NCBI GenBank assembly: GCA_030432565.1
Contig: JAUIGV010000007.1
Coordinates: forward strand, 62,001 to 126,000
Source: Verrucomicrobiia bacterium
Lineage (GTDB): Bacteria > Verrucomicrobiota > Verrucomicrobiia > Verrucomicrobiales > Akkermansiaceae
DNA: 64,000 nt
Direction: 5' to 3'
The notes beneath the pieces were generated by a model. It was not told where the DNA came from. It did no database searches and saw nothing but the letters and a program-made list of their open reading frames with translations. A program made the position numbers and the translations under genes. Below, in pieces: positions 30,027-39,053 of the stretch (its first letter is position 1; each line of letters opens with the position of its first letter).

Positions 30027-32144
30027 CTATTCGCCGACCTCCTTCACCCCCCGCAAACGAAAGTAGAGCTGACGGTTGGTCGATACCGTTTCATCGTCCT
30101 GAACATTTAGGATCGTAACCTCGCCCTCTTTGGTCGCGCTGCCAACTTGTGGGGCCTCAAAACCGTCGGAAGTTTCCCATAAGATTTCCCATTGTTCCAA
30201 ATCGTTGGACATCTCAACAACATATCCCAGGTCGGTGGAAAAAGTCCGGTGCCGGAAGCGAAGCCCACCCTTTCCATCGTCGCTCACTGACGCTTGTGGA
30301 AGCAACCCCGCATCGTCCAAGCTTGAGTTTGGATCACCTCCATAAAGGTATTCCTCAAAGTTACTCATTCCCCCACCATCACTATCAGCCCCCGTGGCAG
30401 GAACGCTTCTGAAAGCCGCCCAAGTTGCGAACTCGCTCCTTACCGTAACGGGAAAACTGGAGGTAACGCTCGAGCCGTCCAAATCAGTTGCTTCGACCAA
30501 AAGGATTGCCTGGCCGAACTGCCCGTTTGGAGTCACCACCAATGGTGCCCCGGGAATCGGAGCCACACTCGTCGTGACGACCTCGTCACCTTCCAACGTG
30601 ACAGTATAGTTCAAAGTGGGAATTTCCCTGACTTGATTCATCGTGGCCAGCTCATCAAAGGCCGCACTGTCCGCGCTGATCTCCTTCAAAGGCCAATCAG
30701 AAAAGCTCGTCACGTTCGTCCCAAACTCCGCCGTGAAAGTGGACCTCGGTAACGCCGACATCCGGTTCGCAGCCTGAATATCGGCAGCGCGACCGAAGAC
30801 CGTGAAGCCACCATTTTGGCCATCCAAAATAGCACGATTGTCGTTCAGACTGATAAAGAACTGATTTGTGGCGCTATCAGGATTCCCGCCCAGCTTGGCC
30901 ATCGAAATCGTCCCGCAGATATTCGGCCTCGAAGCATCAAACTCGTTCACGATGGGATCGAGTTGATTGACTCTCTCAAAGCTTCCCTCCTCCGCTCCCG
31001 GCTTGAATCCCCCGCCTTGCAGAACAAAGTTTTCACCATTCCCCAGCTTGGCCATGCGATGAAAGAAAGCGCCATCCCAGTCACCGTTATTGGCATAGGC
31101 AAAAAAGTTGTCAACGGTCACAGGAAAGCCTTCGTAAAATCCGAAGGTGATCACCCCGAAGTCGGTGTCAACTGCCGCCGCGCGGATGAAATCAGTCTCG
31201 GAAAAGACACTGGAGAGATCGACATCCACAGGCGCGAGATCATCAAAGACCAAAGGTTCAAATTCCCCGTTTGCCGTCGGCGGGACGTTGATGACATTAA
31301 AGTAAACAAAACCTCGTTGCGTGATCCCTTCGGTCGTCCCGGAGAAAGAAACCTTGAAGCTCCCTTCCGGAGGATTGACCCCCGTGAAAATCCAGCTGGC
31401 TTCGTCGAACGCGAGCCAGGTCGGCAAAGCACTATCCAATTGAAACTCATCCGGAACAAAGTCCGCTTCCAACTGATAGGTGAAATCCTCTCCGGGTGTC
31501 GCCGTAACAGCCGAAGACAAAAACTGATTCCGAAAATTCATGATCAGAGAGGTTTCCCGGAAATGAACTCCAGAGGAAGCAGTGCAAGTCACCGTGAAAT
31601 CACCGATGGGAGGATCGCTTGCGGAGAATACGAATTCATTTTCATCCCAGGTCAACCAGGCGGGAAGCGCTTCTTCGAACTCCACCAGGTCAGGCTCAAA
31701 ATCAAGAATGGGACGGGAAGAAAAAGACACTCCCGGCTTCCCGCTCAGGGGCGCCGACTCAAAAGTAAGATCCCTCGTTACGACAATGACCGAGTCAGTC
31801 CAGTCCGAAACTTCCAACTCATCCGCACCGCCACCGGCAAGTGGCTTTGCTGATCTCATTCTAAAACCGTATTCCGTGCCCGGGACAAAGCCCGTGAAGG
31901 TGATCGAGGTGGCATCGGCACCGACAATATCCTGCACAAAAGGCGCCCCGCCCCCGGCCGTGATCTCGAATTGATGCAAAGTTTCATCACTGGCATTGTC
32001 CACCCAGGTCAACGTCGCAGCGTTACTGGCATCTGATCGAGCAAAGGCAAAATCGCTCGGGGCCGCCGGAGGAGCGGCAAAAATACTCTGACAGCCCAGA
32101 AAGAAGGATAAGCCTGCGAAAATCTTGATTGAATGTTGTGACAT
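30027..32144 (-). CDS. Secreted cyclophilin with fibronectin III and Ig-like repeats and TSP3-like tail
   Basis: I choose the ATG at 32144 (705 residues), which begins a standard signal peptide ending at AAPPA. Residues ~25-120 are a fibronectin type III domain (PSDFAFARSDASNAATLTW). Residues ~125-305 hold two putative-Ig-like repeats, each with a WLxxDE core. Residues ~315-470 are a cyclophilin: FGFYEGFPVTVDNFFAY, FFHRMAKLGNGENFVLQGGG (H-R and Q-G-G landmarks), ATNQFFISLNDN and FTVFGRA. The tail has DSDGGGMSNFEEYLYGGDP followed by a beta-rich 'EMSNDLEQW' segment. The catalytic residues look more complete here than in the paralogue downstream. It heads a three-gene run with that paralogue and trmB. 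Confidence 0.85.
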   Translation of the reverse strand: MSQHSIKIFAGLSFFLGCQSIFAAPPAAPSDFAFARSDASNAATLTWVDNASDETLHQFEITAGGGAPFVQDIVGADATSITFTGFVPGTEYGFRMRSAKPLAGGGADELEVSDWTDSVIVVTRDLTFESAPLSGKPGVSFSSRPILDFEPDLVEFEEALPAWLTWDENEFVFSASDPPIGDFTVTCTASSGVHFRETSLIMNFRNQFLSSAVTATPGEDFTYQLEADFVPDEFQLDSALPTWLAFDEASWIFTGVNPPEGSFKVSFSGTTEGITQRGFVYFNVINVPPTANGEFEPLVFDDLAPVDVDLSSVFSETDFIRAAAVDTDFGVITFGFYEGFPVTVDNFFAYANNGDWDGAFFHRMAKLGNGENFVLQGGGFKPGAEEGSFERVNQLDPIVNEFDASRPNICGTISMAKLGGNPDSATNQFFISLNDNRAILDGQNGGFTVFGRAADIQAANRMSALPRSTFTAEFGTNVTSFSDWPLKEISADSAAFDELATMNQVREIPTLNYTVTLEGDEVVTTSVAPIPGAPLVVTPNGQFGQAILLVEATDLDGSSVTSSFPVTVRSEFATWAAFRSVPATGADSDGGGMSNFEEYLYGGDPNSSLDDAGLLPQASVSDDGKGGLRFRHRTFSTDLGYVVEMSNDLEQWEILWETSDGFEAPQVGSATKEGEVTILNVQDDETVSTNRQLYFRLRGVKEVGE

Positions 32145-32276
32145 CTTTCGACCCACAAGCTGCCTCCGGTTCCAGAGAAACTCAAGGGAAAGCACGATGA
32201 GACTTCCAGTGTCCTTCGAAGCACTCAGGGACAGATTGCAATTCCATTTTCACCGGGAACACCTAGCGTCAGGCCG

Positions 32277-32990
32277 GTGAAGCGCTCTCCTGCCCCCATC
32301 CTCTTCGACCTGGACCAGACCATTATCCCTTGGGACACCCAGCTGGTCTTTCGGTGCTATGTTCTCAGAAAGGAACCTCTCCGCCGTCTTCTCACTGCGA
32401 TTTTTCTCCTCTTCCTCCCTCTCAACAAAGTCCTCGGAGCAGGAGGAATGAAGCGTGTCTTCCACTCCTACCTCTGGGGAATGTCCCGCTCAAGACTCCA
32501 GGGACACGTCAATGGGTTTCTCGATGAATGGCTTCCGAAGCTTCCTTATCCGGAGATCCTCGAGGAAATCGCATTTTACAAACAAAAGGGCCATCCCCTC
32601 ATCTTGTCGTCTGCCAGCCCCCAGCTCTGGGTCGAAGGGATCGGAAGGAAACTGGGCTTCGATCACAGCTATGGCACTCTTTTTGACTGGACCGAGAAAT
32701 CTTCCCTTTTCCCGGAATTAATCGGAGAGAATCATAAAGGCAGGGAAAAAGTCCGCCGACTCGCAGAAGTCAACATCACGTCCGGACTGGCGGGTTTCAC
32801 CGACTCAAAAGCTGATCTTCCCCTGCTTGAGCTATGCAAGGAAAAGACCCTTGTAAACCCGCTTCCCGGTATGCGTAGACTTGGCGAAGCCAATCATTGG
32901 CGAATTCTGGAACCGGACAAACCCTGGAAGAACCGACTGGCATTTGGCATCGGGTGCGCCCGTCAACTCTTTGGCTTTTGGAAGCCATGA
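32277..32990 (+). CDS. HAD-superfamily phosphatase, SerB-like subfamily IB
   Basis: 237 residues from GTG 32277. Motif I is LFDLDQT with nucleophile D11 and general acid D13. Motif II is LILSSASPQ and motif III lies in FTDSKADLPLL. Between them is a helical cap (MKRVFHSYLWGMS), typical of subfamily IB enzymes such as SerB-like and membrane-lipid-related phosphatases. It is cytosolic, and the substrate is unknown. The stop overlaps the start of the alpha/beta hydrolase by ATGA, so the two are translationally coupled. It is divergent from the cyclophilin run. Confidence 0.82.
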   Translation: MKRSPAPILFDLDQTIIPWDTQLVFRCYVLRKEPLRRLLTAIFLLFLPLNKVLGAGGMKRVFHSYLWGMSRSRLQGHVNGFLDEWLPKLPYPEILEEIAFYKQKGHPLILSSASPQLWVEGIGRKLGFDHSYGTLFDWTEKSSLFPELIGENHKGREKVRRLAEVNITSGLAGFTDSKADLPLLELCKEKTLVNPLPGMRRLGEANHWRILEPDKPWKNRLAFGIGCARQLFGFWKP

Positions 32991-33679
32991 TCCATTGTCT
33001 CCATGGCGCAGTCGGCAGTTTCCACGCCTGGGAAACAATTCGCCAGCACCTGGGAGAATCCATTCAAGCCATTGATCTCTGGCGGTTTTTCGATCGTTCA
33101 CCCCATTCTCTCACCGCTGCCGGCCAATCAATCAGCGAAACCGCAAAGGCCGGCGACGTTCTTCTGGGCTACTCCATGGGCGGAAGACTCGCTCTCCACG
33201 CCCTCCTCGCGGATCCTGAAAAATGGCAGGCTGCCATCATCGTCAGCGCCCACCCGGGTCTGAATGAAGGACAAGCGGAACGTCGGGCAAAAGACCGCGA
33301 TTGGGCCCAACTTGCGGATCGGGATTGGTCCTCTTTTCTCCGTGAGTGGAATCAACAAGGCATTCTTGAATCTCTTCCGGAAGGGATGGTCCAGGCTAAT
33401 TTAAAGGATCAAAATTCCGTCTCTCAAAGCTTCCTTCACTGGTCGCTGGGAATGCAGAAAGACCTCCGGCCGGACTTCCCTGAAATCACCTGCCCTGTTC
33501 TCTGGATCACAGGCGAGCGTGATCCAAAGTTTACCGCACTCGCAAAGGAAGCCACAGAGCTGCTACCAAACAGCGAACACCTCATCATAGAGGAATCAGG
33601 GCATCGCGTCCCTTGGGATCAACCTGGGGAATTTTGCTCAGCGGTGCAGAACTTCCTGCAGCGATTGACCACCTGTTAA
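32987..33679 (+). CDS. Alpha/beta hydrolase, MenH-like
   Basis: The ATG at 32987 overlaps the preceding stop (ATGA) and gives 230 residues that open directly with the first strand of the fold (CLHGAVGSFHAW); a longer frame from 32897 lies inside the HAD gene. The nucleophile elbow is GYSMGG (S63), the acid is in GERDPKF, and the base is in ESGHRVPWDQP. Size and elbow resemble MenH (SHCHC synthase of menaquinone synthesis) and related small esterases. No other men genes are present, so the assignment is by shape only. Its TAA and the TAA of the convergent regulator share the palindrome ttaa at 33676-33679. Confidence 0.8.
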   Translation: MIHCLHGAVGSFHAWETIRQHLGESIQAIDLWRFFDRSPHSLTAAGQSISETAKAGDVLLGYSMGGRLALHALLADPEKWQAAIIVSAHPGLNEGQAERRAKDRDWAQLADRDWSSFLREWNQQGILESLPEGMVQANLKDQNSVSQSFLHWSLGMQKDLRPDFPEITCPVLWITGERDPKFTALAKEATELLPNSEHLIIEESGHRVPWDQPGEFCSAVQNFLQRLTTC

Positions 33680-34743
33680 GGTTTGGCCGGCCCCACCGAT
33701 CCACCTTCCACATACTCCGCCCTGGCGTGACTTTTTACGAGATCTTCCTTACCACGACTCACCTTGTCGGCCCACCGGATGATCCGCCGGACAATCGGAC
33801 GCGATCGCCAGGTAATATGGGCAATCGAAGGCTCGCACCATACAAAGGTTGGATCAGGATCTGAACACACCAGCGAAACATCACCGGGGACTTTAAGTCC
33901 ACGGGTCGCCAAAAACTGCTGCGCCGCCGCAAAAACCGGGGCTTCCTGAATAATGAGGGCCGTCGGCGGGGTCACCTTAAAAAGCGAATCCAGGCAGGAC
34001 AAGAGACTCTCCTTTCGATCACTCCAATCAGGAAGGTGATACTCTCCAACCTCAATCCCCTCTTCCTCGAGGGCCTCCAAAAATGTTTGCTCCGAATCTC
34101 CCGGTACCGGCCTCCTCCGCTGGGTCCTCGCAAGGAGAACAATCCGGCGATGCCCGAGTCCAATCAATGATTTCACACACTCGCGATAAGCCGGCGATTT
34201 ATTCGGCCCCGCGCCCGCGAAACGACGATCACGTGAACCGCCAAAAAGGGTGAAGGTTGGAAAATTCTGTCCGGCGAACCAGTCAAGAATTGATGTCGAA
34301 CCCGCCACCACCACCCAGGCATCCGCTTCAGTCGACTCCACCAATTGGGCCACCCGGTCCACATCCATCGCAAGGTCGACCAGGGATTTCTGGGCAAAGA
34401 ACGGAGCGTGCCCCGCCTCCATCAACATATGCTGAATTTCCACAATGTAATCGATTCGCTTGTCGGTTGCCTCATAAAGAAGAATTCCAAGCTTCAACGG
34501 GGCCGGACTACGATCCTCCGGCAAGACTCCAATCAAGCGCTTCCGGCCGGCTCCCTGCGGAATCAAAATCCCTTCCGAATCCAATTGCCTCAGCGCGGCA
34601 TCCACCGTCTTTCGATTCACGCCCATTTCCGCGGCCAGACTTGGCACGCCGGGGATCGAAGTCGTCCAACGCCCACGCAAAAGCTCTCCTTTGAGATATT
34701 CGGCAACTTGCTCGGATGGTGAAAGAATTCTGAGTGGAGGCAC
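33676..34743 (-). CDS. Transcriptional regulator: GntR-type winged helix fused to LacI-type sensor domain
   Basis: I choose GTG 34743 (355 residues), because the protein then begins PPLRILSPSEQVAEYL, the usual start of this PVC regulator group, and the bases ahead contain aggt-like purines; the open frame extends to a TTG at 34788. Residues ~8-75 are a GntR winged helix (VPSLAAEMGVNRKTVDAALRQLDSEG). Residues ~95-350 are a LacI/PBP-like ligand domain (LGHRRIVLLARTQ, TALIIQEAPVF, VPGDVSLVCSDPDP). It probably responds to a sugar or sugar derivative, as AraR-type hybrids do. It is convergent with the MenH-like gene and divergent from the DUF6288-like gene, a possible target. Confidence 0.85.
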   Translation of the reverse strand: MPPLRILSPSEQVAEYLKGELLRGRWTTSIPGVPSLAAEMGVNRKTVDAALRQLDSEGILIPQGAGRKRLIGVLPEDRSPAPLKLGILLYEATDKRIDYIVEIQHMLMEAGHAPFFAQKSLVDLAMDVDRVAQLVESTEADAWVVVAGSTSILDWFAGQNFPTFTLFGGSRDRRFAGAGPNKSPAYRECVKSLIGLGHRRIVLLARTQRRRPVPGDSEQTFLEALEEEGIEVGEYHLPDWSDRKESLLSCLDSLFKVTPPTALIIQEAPVFAAAQQFLATRGLKVPGDVSLVCSDPDPTFVWCEPSIAHITWRSRPIVRRIIRWADKVSRGKEDLVKSHARAEYVEGGSVGPAKP

Positions 34744-34864
34744 GCCACAACCTACCCATGGCAGGGCAGGTGTCCAGTCCGTATTCAAATCGACCCTGTG
34801 AAGCTGGCGCGATCTCCTCGATCTTAGGAAGGTTCAGCCTCTTTTCCTCGTAATCACTCCCGTC

Positions 34865-37243
34865 ATGATGACCCCATTTTCGCGACTCTCCGCATTTCTC
34901 ATTCTCTCGTCTCCCCTCCTGTTTGCCGCCGGCCCCAAGGTCAAGATGACCCTCCCCGACTTTACAAAAGGCGACTCAATTCCCGAAGGAGCGAGGCACG
35001 ACTGGAATCTCGGAGCCACTGGCGCCAGGGGGTGGATGTTCAGCGACAAAATGGAAACATCAACCGCCCGACAAATCGCCATCACCAAGGTCACCGCCGG
35101 ATCCCCCGCTGATGGAACCCTTAAGGCAGGCGACGTCATCCTCGGGGTTGGAGGCAAAAAATTCTCTTACGATCCGCGGACCGAGTTCGGCAAAGCACTC
35201 TCCGTAGCGGAAGCCGGGTCCGGCCTTCTTAAGCTCATACGATGGCGCGACGGAAGTAGCACCACTGTCTCGATCAAGCTTCCCGTTCTTGGAGGCTACA
35301 GTCCGACCGCTCCTTACAATTGTCCGAAGTCCAAACGGATCCTCGAAGCCGGATGCGAGCAATTGGCCGCGAAAATATCAGCATCCGGAAGCCGCCGGGA
35401 AAATCCAATCGTCCGGTCTCTCAACGCTCTTGCTCTCCTCGCAAGCGGTAATGAAGACTACCTCCCTCTTGTTAAAAAAGAAGCTGAGTGGGCCTCGAAC
35501 TACAAAACAGAATCCATGGCCACCTGGTATTACGGCTATGCCATTACCCTGCTCGCCGAATACACCATGGCCACCGGAGATCAATCCTACCTTCCCGGCC
35601 TCACCCGCCTTGCCCTGGAAGCCTCGGAAGGACAAAGCATCGTCGGGTCCTGGGGCCATAAATTTGCAGGCGAAGACGGACGCCTCGTCGGATACGGCAT
35701 GATGAATGCCCCCGGCCTCACCCTGACAAACTCCCTGGTTCTGGCCCAAAAGGCCGGCATCACCGACCCGAAGGTCAAGATCGCCATAGAAAGAAGTACG
35801 AAGCTTCTCCGATTTTATATTGGCAAGGGCGCCGTCCCCTATGGCGACCACCAGCCCTGGTATCAAACCCACGAAGACAATGGCAAGTGCGGCATGGCCG
35901 CAGTCCTTTTCCATCTCAACAACGAGCCAAAGGGAGCCGAGTTCTTCTCCCGCATGAGCCTCGCCTCCCATGGCTCGGAAAGAGACACCGGCCACACCGG
36001 GAACTTCTTTAACATTCTCTGGTCGCTTCCCGGGGTTGCCCTCTCCGGACCTCAGGCCACCGGTGCCTGGATGCAGGAATTTGGCGCCTGGTATTTTGAT
36101 TTGGCCCGGACTCACTACGGAACCTTTGTCCACCAGGGGCCACCCGACGCACGTCATGACAAATACGCCAACTGGGACTGCACCGGGGCCTACCTTCTCG
36201 CCTATGCCCATCCTCTTAAAAAACTCTACATCACGGGAAAAGCGCCCCCTTCCATCCCACAACTCGACGCCCGGTCCGCAGCCGATGTCGTTGCCGATGG
36301 CCGGGGATGGTCCAACAAATACCGCAACGAAACCTACGACAAGCTCGACGAAAAAGATCTCCTAAAGCTCCTCAGCCGTTGGTCTCCCATCGTTCGTGAA
36401 AGAGCCGCCATGGCCCTTGGTCGCAAGGGAGCAAATCCAAATATGGAGCTCATTCAAATGCTAGACTCAAGGGACCTCGAAACCCGCTATGGCGCTTGCC
36501 AGGCTCTCGCCCACATCAAGAATCCAAGTCCGGAGGCCGTCACGGCCCTTCGCAAGAATCTCGACCACAAAGACCTCTGGCTGCGGGTTGAAGCAGCCGA
36601 AGCCCTCGCGAGGATCGGCGAACCTGCCATGTCCGCTCTTCCAAAGCTTCTCACCATGTTGGCCAAGCCACCATCCGGAGATGATCCTCGCGGCATGGAG
36701 CAGCGCTACCTCAGTTTCGCGGTTTTCGGGAGGATGCTCCGCAATTCCCTGAATGATGTTGATAAAGATCTCCTTCGCAAAGCCATCGCGGCAACCTTGC
36801 TCAATGAAGATGGCCGGGCCCGCAGCGACGTCGGCCGGATATACAGCAAGCTTTCTTTTGATGAAATCAAACCGCTGCTCCCCGCGATCGAAGAAGCAAT
36901 CAAGACCCCTTCCCCAAGCGGCGTCATGTTCGCCAGTGGCATTCGTCTCGCTGGCCTCGACCTCCTCGCCAAACACCGGATTAAGGAAGGGATGCCTCTG
37001 TGCTTCGAAGTCATGGAGATCCAAAAGTGGGGGAAGGCCGCGCGCATACCAAGATGTCTCAAAGCTCTCGCCAGTTATGGAGGTGCGGCCAAGCCCATGC
37101 TGCCCAAGTTGCGACAACTCGAAAAAGACCTCCTCGCTCATCGAGAAAGAAGGAACCTTCAAAAGCATATCGATTCAGTCGGTGAGCTCATCAAAAAAAT
37201 TGAAGCCTCGAAGGATTCTCCCGAGTTACGCAGTATCAAATAG
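34865..37243 (+). CDS. Exported DUF6288-like protein with PDZ and HEAT-like repeats
   Basis: 792 residues with a signal peptide (1-~21). A PDZ-like domain spans ~residues 75-135 (ITKVTAGSPADGTLKAGDVILGVGGKKF). Residues ~150-450 form an all-helical domain with many Trp/Gly-rich turns (WYYGYAITLLAEYTMATGD, GWANL-like repeats, NILWSLPGVA) reminiscent of alpha/alpha-barrel folds. Residues ~500-780 carry HEAT-like repeats (ARRAALALG-type units: RERAAMALGRKGANPN, LRVEAAEALARIGEPA). The set matches DUF6288 proteins of the PVC group, whose function is unknown. It sits directly against the next gene, whose ATG follows the stop without a gap. Confidence 0.75.
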   Translation: MMTPFSRLSAFLILSSPLLFAAGPKVKMTLPDFTKGDSIPEGARHDWNLGATGARGWMFSDKMETSTARQIAITKVTAGSPADGTLKAGDVILGVGGKKFSYDPRTEFGKALSVAEAGSGLLKLIRWRDGSSTTVSIKLPVLGGYSPTAPYNCPKSKRILEAGCEQLAAKISASGSRRENPIVRSLNALALLASGNEDYLPLVKKEAEWASNYKTESMATWYYGYAITLLAEYTMATGDQSYLPGLTRLALEASEGQSIVGSWGHKFAGEDGRLVGYGMMNAPGLTLTNSLVLAQKAGITDPKVKIAIERSTKLLRFYIGKGAVPYGDHQPWYQTHEDNGKCGMAAVLFHLNNEPKGAEFFSRMSLASHGSERDTGHTGNFFNILWSLPGVALSGPQATGAWMQEFGAWYFDLARTHYGTFVHQGPPDARHDKYANWDCTGAYLLAYAHPLKKLYITGKAPPSIPQLDARSAADVVADGRGWSNKYRNETYDKLDEKDLLKLLSRWSPIVRERAAMALGRKGANPNMELIQMLDSRDLETRYGACQALAHIKNPSPEAVTALRKNLDHKDLWLRVEAAEALARIGEPAMSALPKLLTMLAKPPSGDDPRGMEQRYLSFAVFGRMLRNSLNDVDKDLLRKAIAATLLNEDGRARSDVGRIYSKLSFDEIKPLLPAIEEAIKTPSPSGVMFASGIRLAGLDLLAKHRIKEGMPLCFEVMEIQKWGKAARIPRCLKALASYGGAAKPMLPKLRQLEKDLLAHRERRNLQKHIDSVGELIKKIEASKDSPELRSIK

Positions 37244-37981
37244 ATGAATTTTTTCCTTCACTGCCTCACCGGCCTCGCCCTGACCTCCCCCCTCTTGGGC
37301 GAAGGTCCGGAGATCAACAAAGACGCCCTGAAAAACCTAAAGCTCCCGGGCGTGAGCATCAACCTGGAAGCCAAGGCGATCGATGTCACTTCCACCGTTG
37401 CTCTTACCGAGGGATCACTCGAGTTTGTTGCCTGCACCAAGAACACCAAGGAGCATGAAGCCATCGTCACCGTTGAGGCAAAACCGAGCCACATTCACAC
37501 CGCCCTCCTCCTCCTCGGAGCAAAAGCGGGCCACCCCGCGATCCGAAAAATTGTCGGCGAAGGTGAAAACCAACGCTGGATCGACCTCCCCCCCAAGGGC
37601 AGCCCTGTCTCGATCTCCCTGATCGTTCCCGGCAAGGACGGCAAGCCAACCGAACGACCGCTCTCCGACTTCGTCACCCGGCTCAATGACGAAGGTGAAC
37701 CGGACAATGCCGAAGCGAAAAAACGTCTCAAGACCTTTCTCTTCGCAGGCTCCCACCTTATCGGCAAAGAAGACGAACCAAAAACCTACCTCGCTGATAA
37801 AAGCGGAAGCGTTATCAGCCTCTCCACCTTCGGTGACGAACTCCTCTGCCTCCCGCAAATCTACGGCCACGAAAACCATGCCCTGCAATGGGAGATCAAC
37901 CCCAGCCACCTTCCCAAAATCGGAACCAAAATCATTCTCCGCATCAAGCCTGTTTCGTCGCAAGCTACCCCAAAGAAGTAA
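37244..37981 (+). CDS. Exported YdjY-like domain protein
   Basis: 245 residues with a signal peptide (1-~19). The region from ~residue 35 (GVSINLEAKAIDVTSTVALTEG) through EFVACTKNTKEHEAIVTVEAKPSHIHTALLLLGAK is the pattern of the YdjY domain, a small family of exported proteins common in Planctomycetes and Verrucomicrobia and without known biochemistry. The start codon directly follows the stop of the DUF6288-like gene (37241-37243), so they share an mRNA and probably a process. A 139-base gap with no visible gene separates it from the PspA gene. Confidence 0.78.
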   Translation: MNFFLHCLTGLALTSPLLGEGPEINKDALKNLKLPGVSINLEAKAIDVTSTVALTEGSLEFVACTKNTKEHEAIVTVEAKPSHIHTALLLLGAKAGHPAIRKIVGEGENQRWIDLPPKGSPVSISLIVPGKDGKPTERPLSDFVTRLNDEGEPDNAEAKKRLKTFLFAGSHLIGKEDEPKTYLADKSGSVISLSTFGDELLCLPQIYGHENHALQWEINPSHLPKIGTKIILRIKPVSSQATPKK

Positions 37982-38120
37982 TCCAAGACTTCCTGAATTC
38001 CGAACCAGCCAAGGCATCCAGACGTTTCGAGCACTTACAAAATTCCCTCCGTTTTCTCCTCGTCCCGCCTTGCAGGATGTCCCGGTCTGACGCAAACTGC
38101 GCCTAACATTTGCCCAAACT

Positions 38121-38879
38121 ATGTTCAAACGCCTCAAAAACCTCATCAAAGGATTCTTCGGTCTCTTCATTGGCGGACTCGAAAAACGCAACCCCGAAGC
38201 TCTTCTCGACGTCGAGAAGGAGAACCTTCGCAAGCAAATTGCCGAATTCAATAAAGGACTCGCAGGCCATGCCGGCCTCGTCGAGAAATTGATGTCGAAG
38301 GCCAAAAAGCTCGACCGCGAGGAAACCGAACTCCGTGCCAAGACCGCCGCCAACCTTAAGGCCGGTAATCGCGAAGCCGCCGGTAAGCTTGCCCTTCAGC
38401 TTCAAACCGTCGACCGCGAACACGACAGCGTCCGCGAGCAGATGGAAGAAGCCGACGCCCGCTACAAGGAACTCGTGAAAGCTCGCGACGTCTCCGTCAA
38501 GCAGGCTCGCGACCGCATCGAGCAACTCACCCGCGACCTCGACGAGATGAAGTCCACCAAGGCCATGGCCGAGCTTAATGAAATGGCATCCGGCATGATC
38601 ACCGACATCGGAGGGTCCGGAGACACTCTCAATCGCCTTGAAGAAATGGTCGAAGACGAGCGCACCAAGGCTGCCGGCCGTGCCCGGGTCGCCAAAGATC
38701 AACTCGACATGAGCGGAATCAACGAGACCGCAGCCGAGCAGGATGCTCTTGCCGAACTTGCTCTCGCCGACTTTGCCGCCATGGAGGGAATCGAACTCGA
38801 ATCAGACAAGCCAGACGGAAACAGCACCCCGTCCGAGACCACCAAAGGCTCGATGGGACCAACATCCGAGCCCCAGTAG
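38121..38879 (+). CDS. pspA: PspA/IM30 (ESCRT-III superfamily) membrane-associated protein
   Basis: 252 residues. The N terminus MFKRLKNLIKGFFGLFIGG is an amphipathic helix followed by a long charged coiled coil (~residues 25-175) rich in Glu/Lys/Arg heptads, as in PspA and Vipp1. The C-terminal ~75 residues are acidic and low in complexity. PspA binds stressed inner membrane and polymerises; its fold belongs to the ESCRT-III superfamily. The usual partners PspB/C and PspF are absent. Instead a 54-residue single-span protein begins 9 bases after the stop, and an AAA ATPase gene follows it, which suggests a different control partner. Confidence 0.85.
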   Translation: MFKRLKNLIKGFFGLFIGGLEKRNPEALLDVEKENLRKQIAEFNKGLAGHAGLVEKLMSKAKKLDREETELRAKTAANLKAGNREAAGKLALQLQTVDREHDSVREQMEEADARYKELVKARDVSVKQARDRIEQLTRDLDEMKSTKAMAELNEMASGMITDIGGSGDTLNRLEEMVEDERTKAAGRARVAKDQLDMSGINETAAEQDALAELALADFAAMEGIELESDKPDGNSTPSETTKGSMGPTSEPQ

Positions 38880-38888
38880 TTTTTCACT

Positions 38889-39053
38889 ATGAAAAAGCGC
38901 CCTTGGCTGCCTTGGGTTTTGCTCTTCATTCTCGCAATCCTTGGCGGTGGCGGAATCTGGGTAAAACAGCTTGTCGATGAACAGCCACGGGAGCACGAAG
39001 ACCCGGGTATTCCCGACGTTCCCGATCTTCCTGACCCCGAGGACGTAGAATGA
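38889..39053 (+). CDS. 54-residue single-span membrane protein between pspA and an AAA ATPase gene
   Basis: The ATG at 38889 opens a short frame closed by TGA 39051-39053. It begins MKKRPWLPWVLLFILAILGG, a positively charged start followed by a ~17-residue hydrophobic helix, then a short Lys/Gln segment and a very acidic, Pro-rich tail (DPGIPDVPDLPDPEDVE). It starts 9 bases after pspA and its stop overlaps the AAA gene start (ATGA, 39050-39053), which is strong positional evidence that it is translated. No family is recognised. The topology suggests a cytoplasmic basic N terminus and an acidic periplasmic tail, or the reverse as a tether for PspA or the ATPase. Confidence 0.75.
   Translation: MKKRPWLPWVLLFILAILGGGGIWVKQLVDEQPREHEDPGIPDVPDLPDPEDVE

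Noticed and set aside
30816-31853. A long plus-strand frame (345 codons)
   Set aside because: It is antisense to the well-supported fibronectin/cyclophilin gene and has no domain resemblance or signal.
35378-36262. A minus-strand frame of 294 codons
   Set aside because: It is antisense to the DUF6288-like gene and has no recognisable domain or start context.
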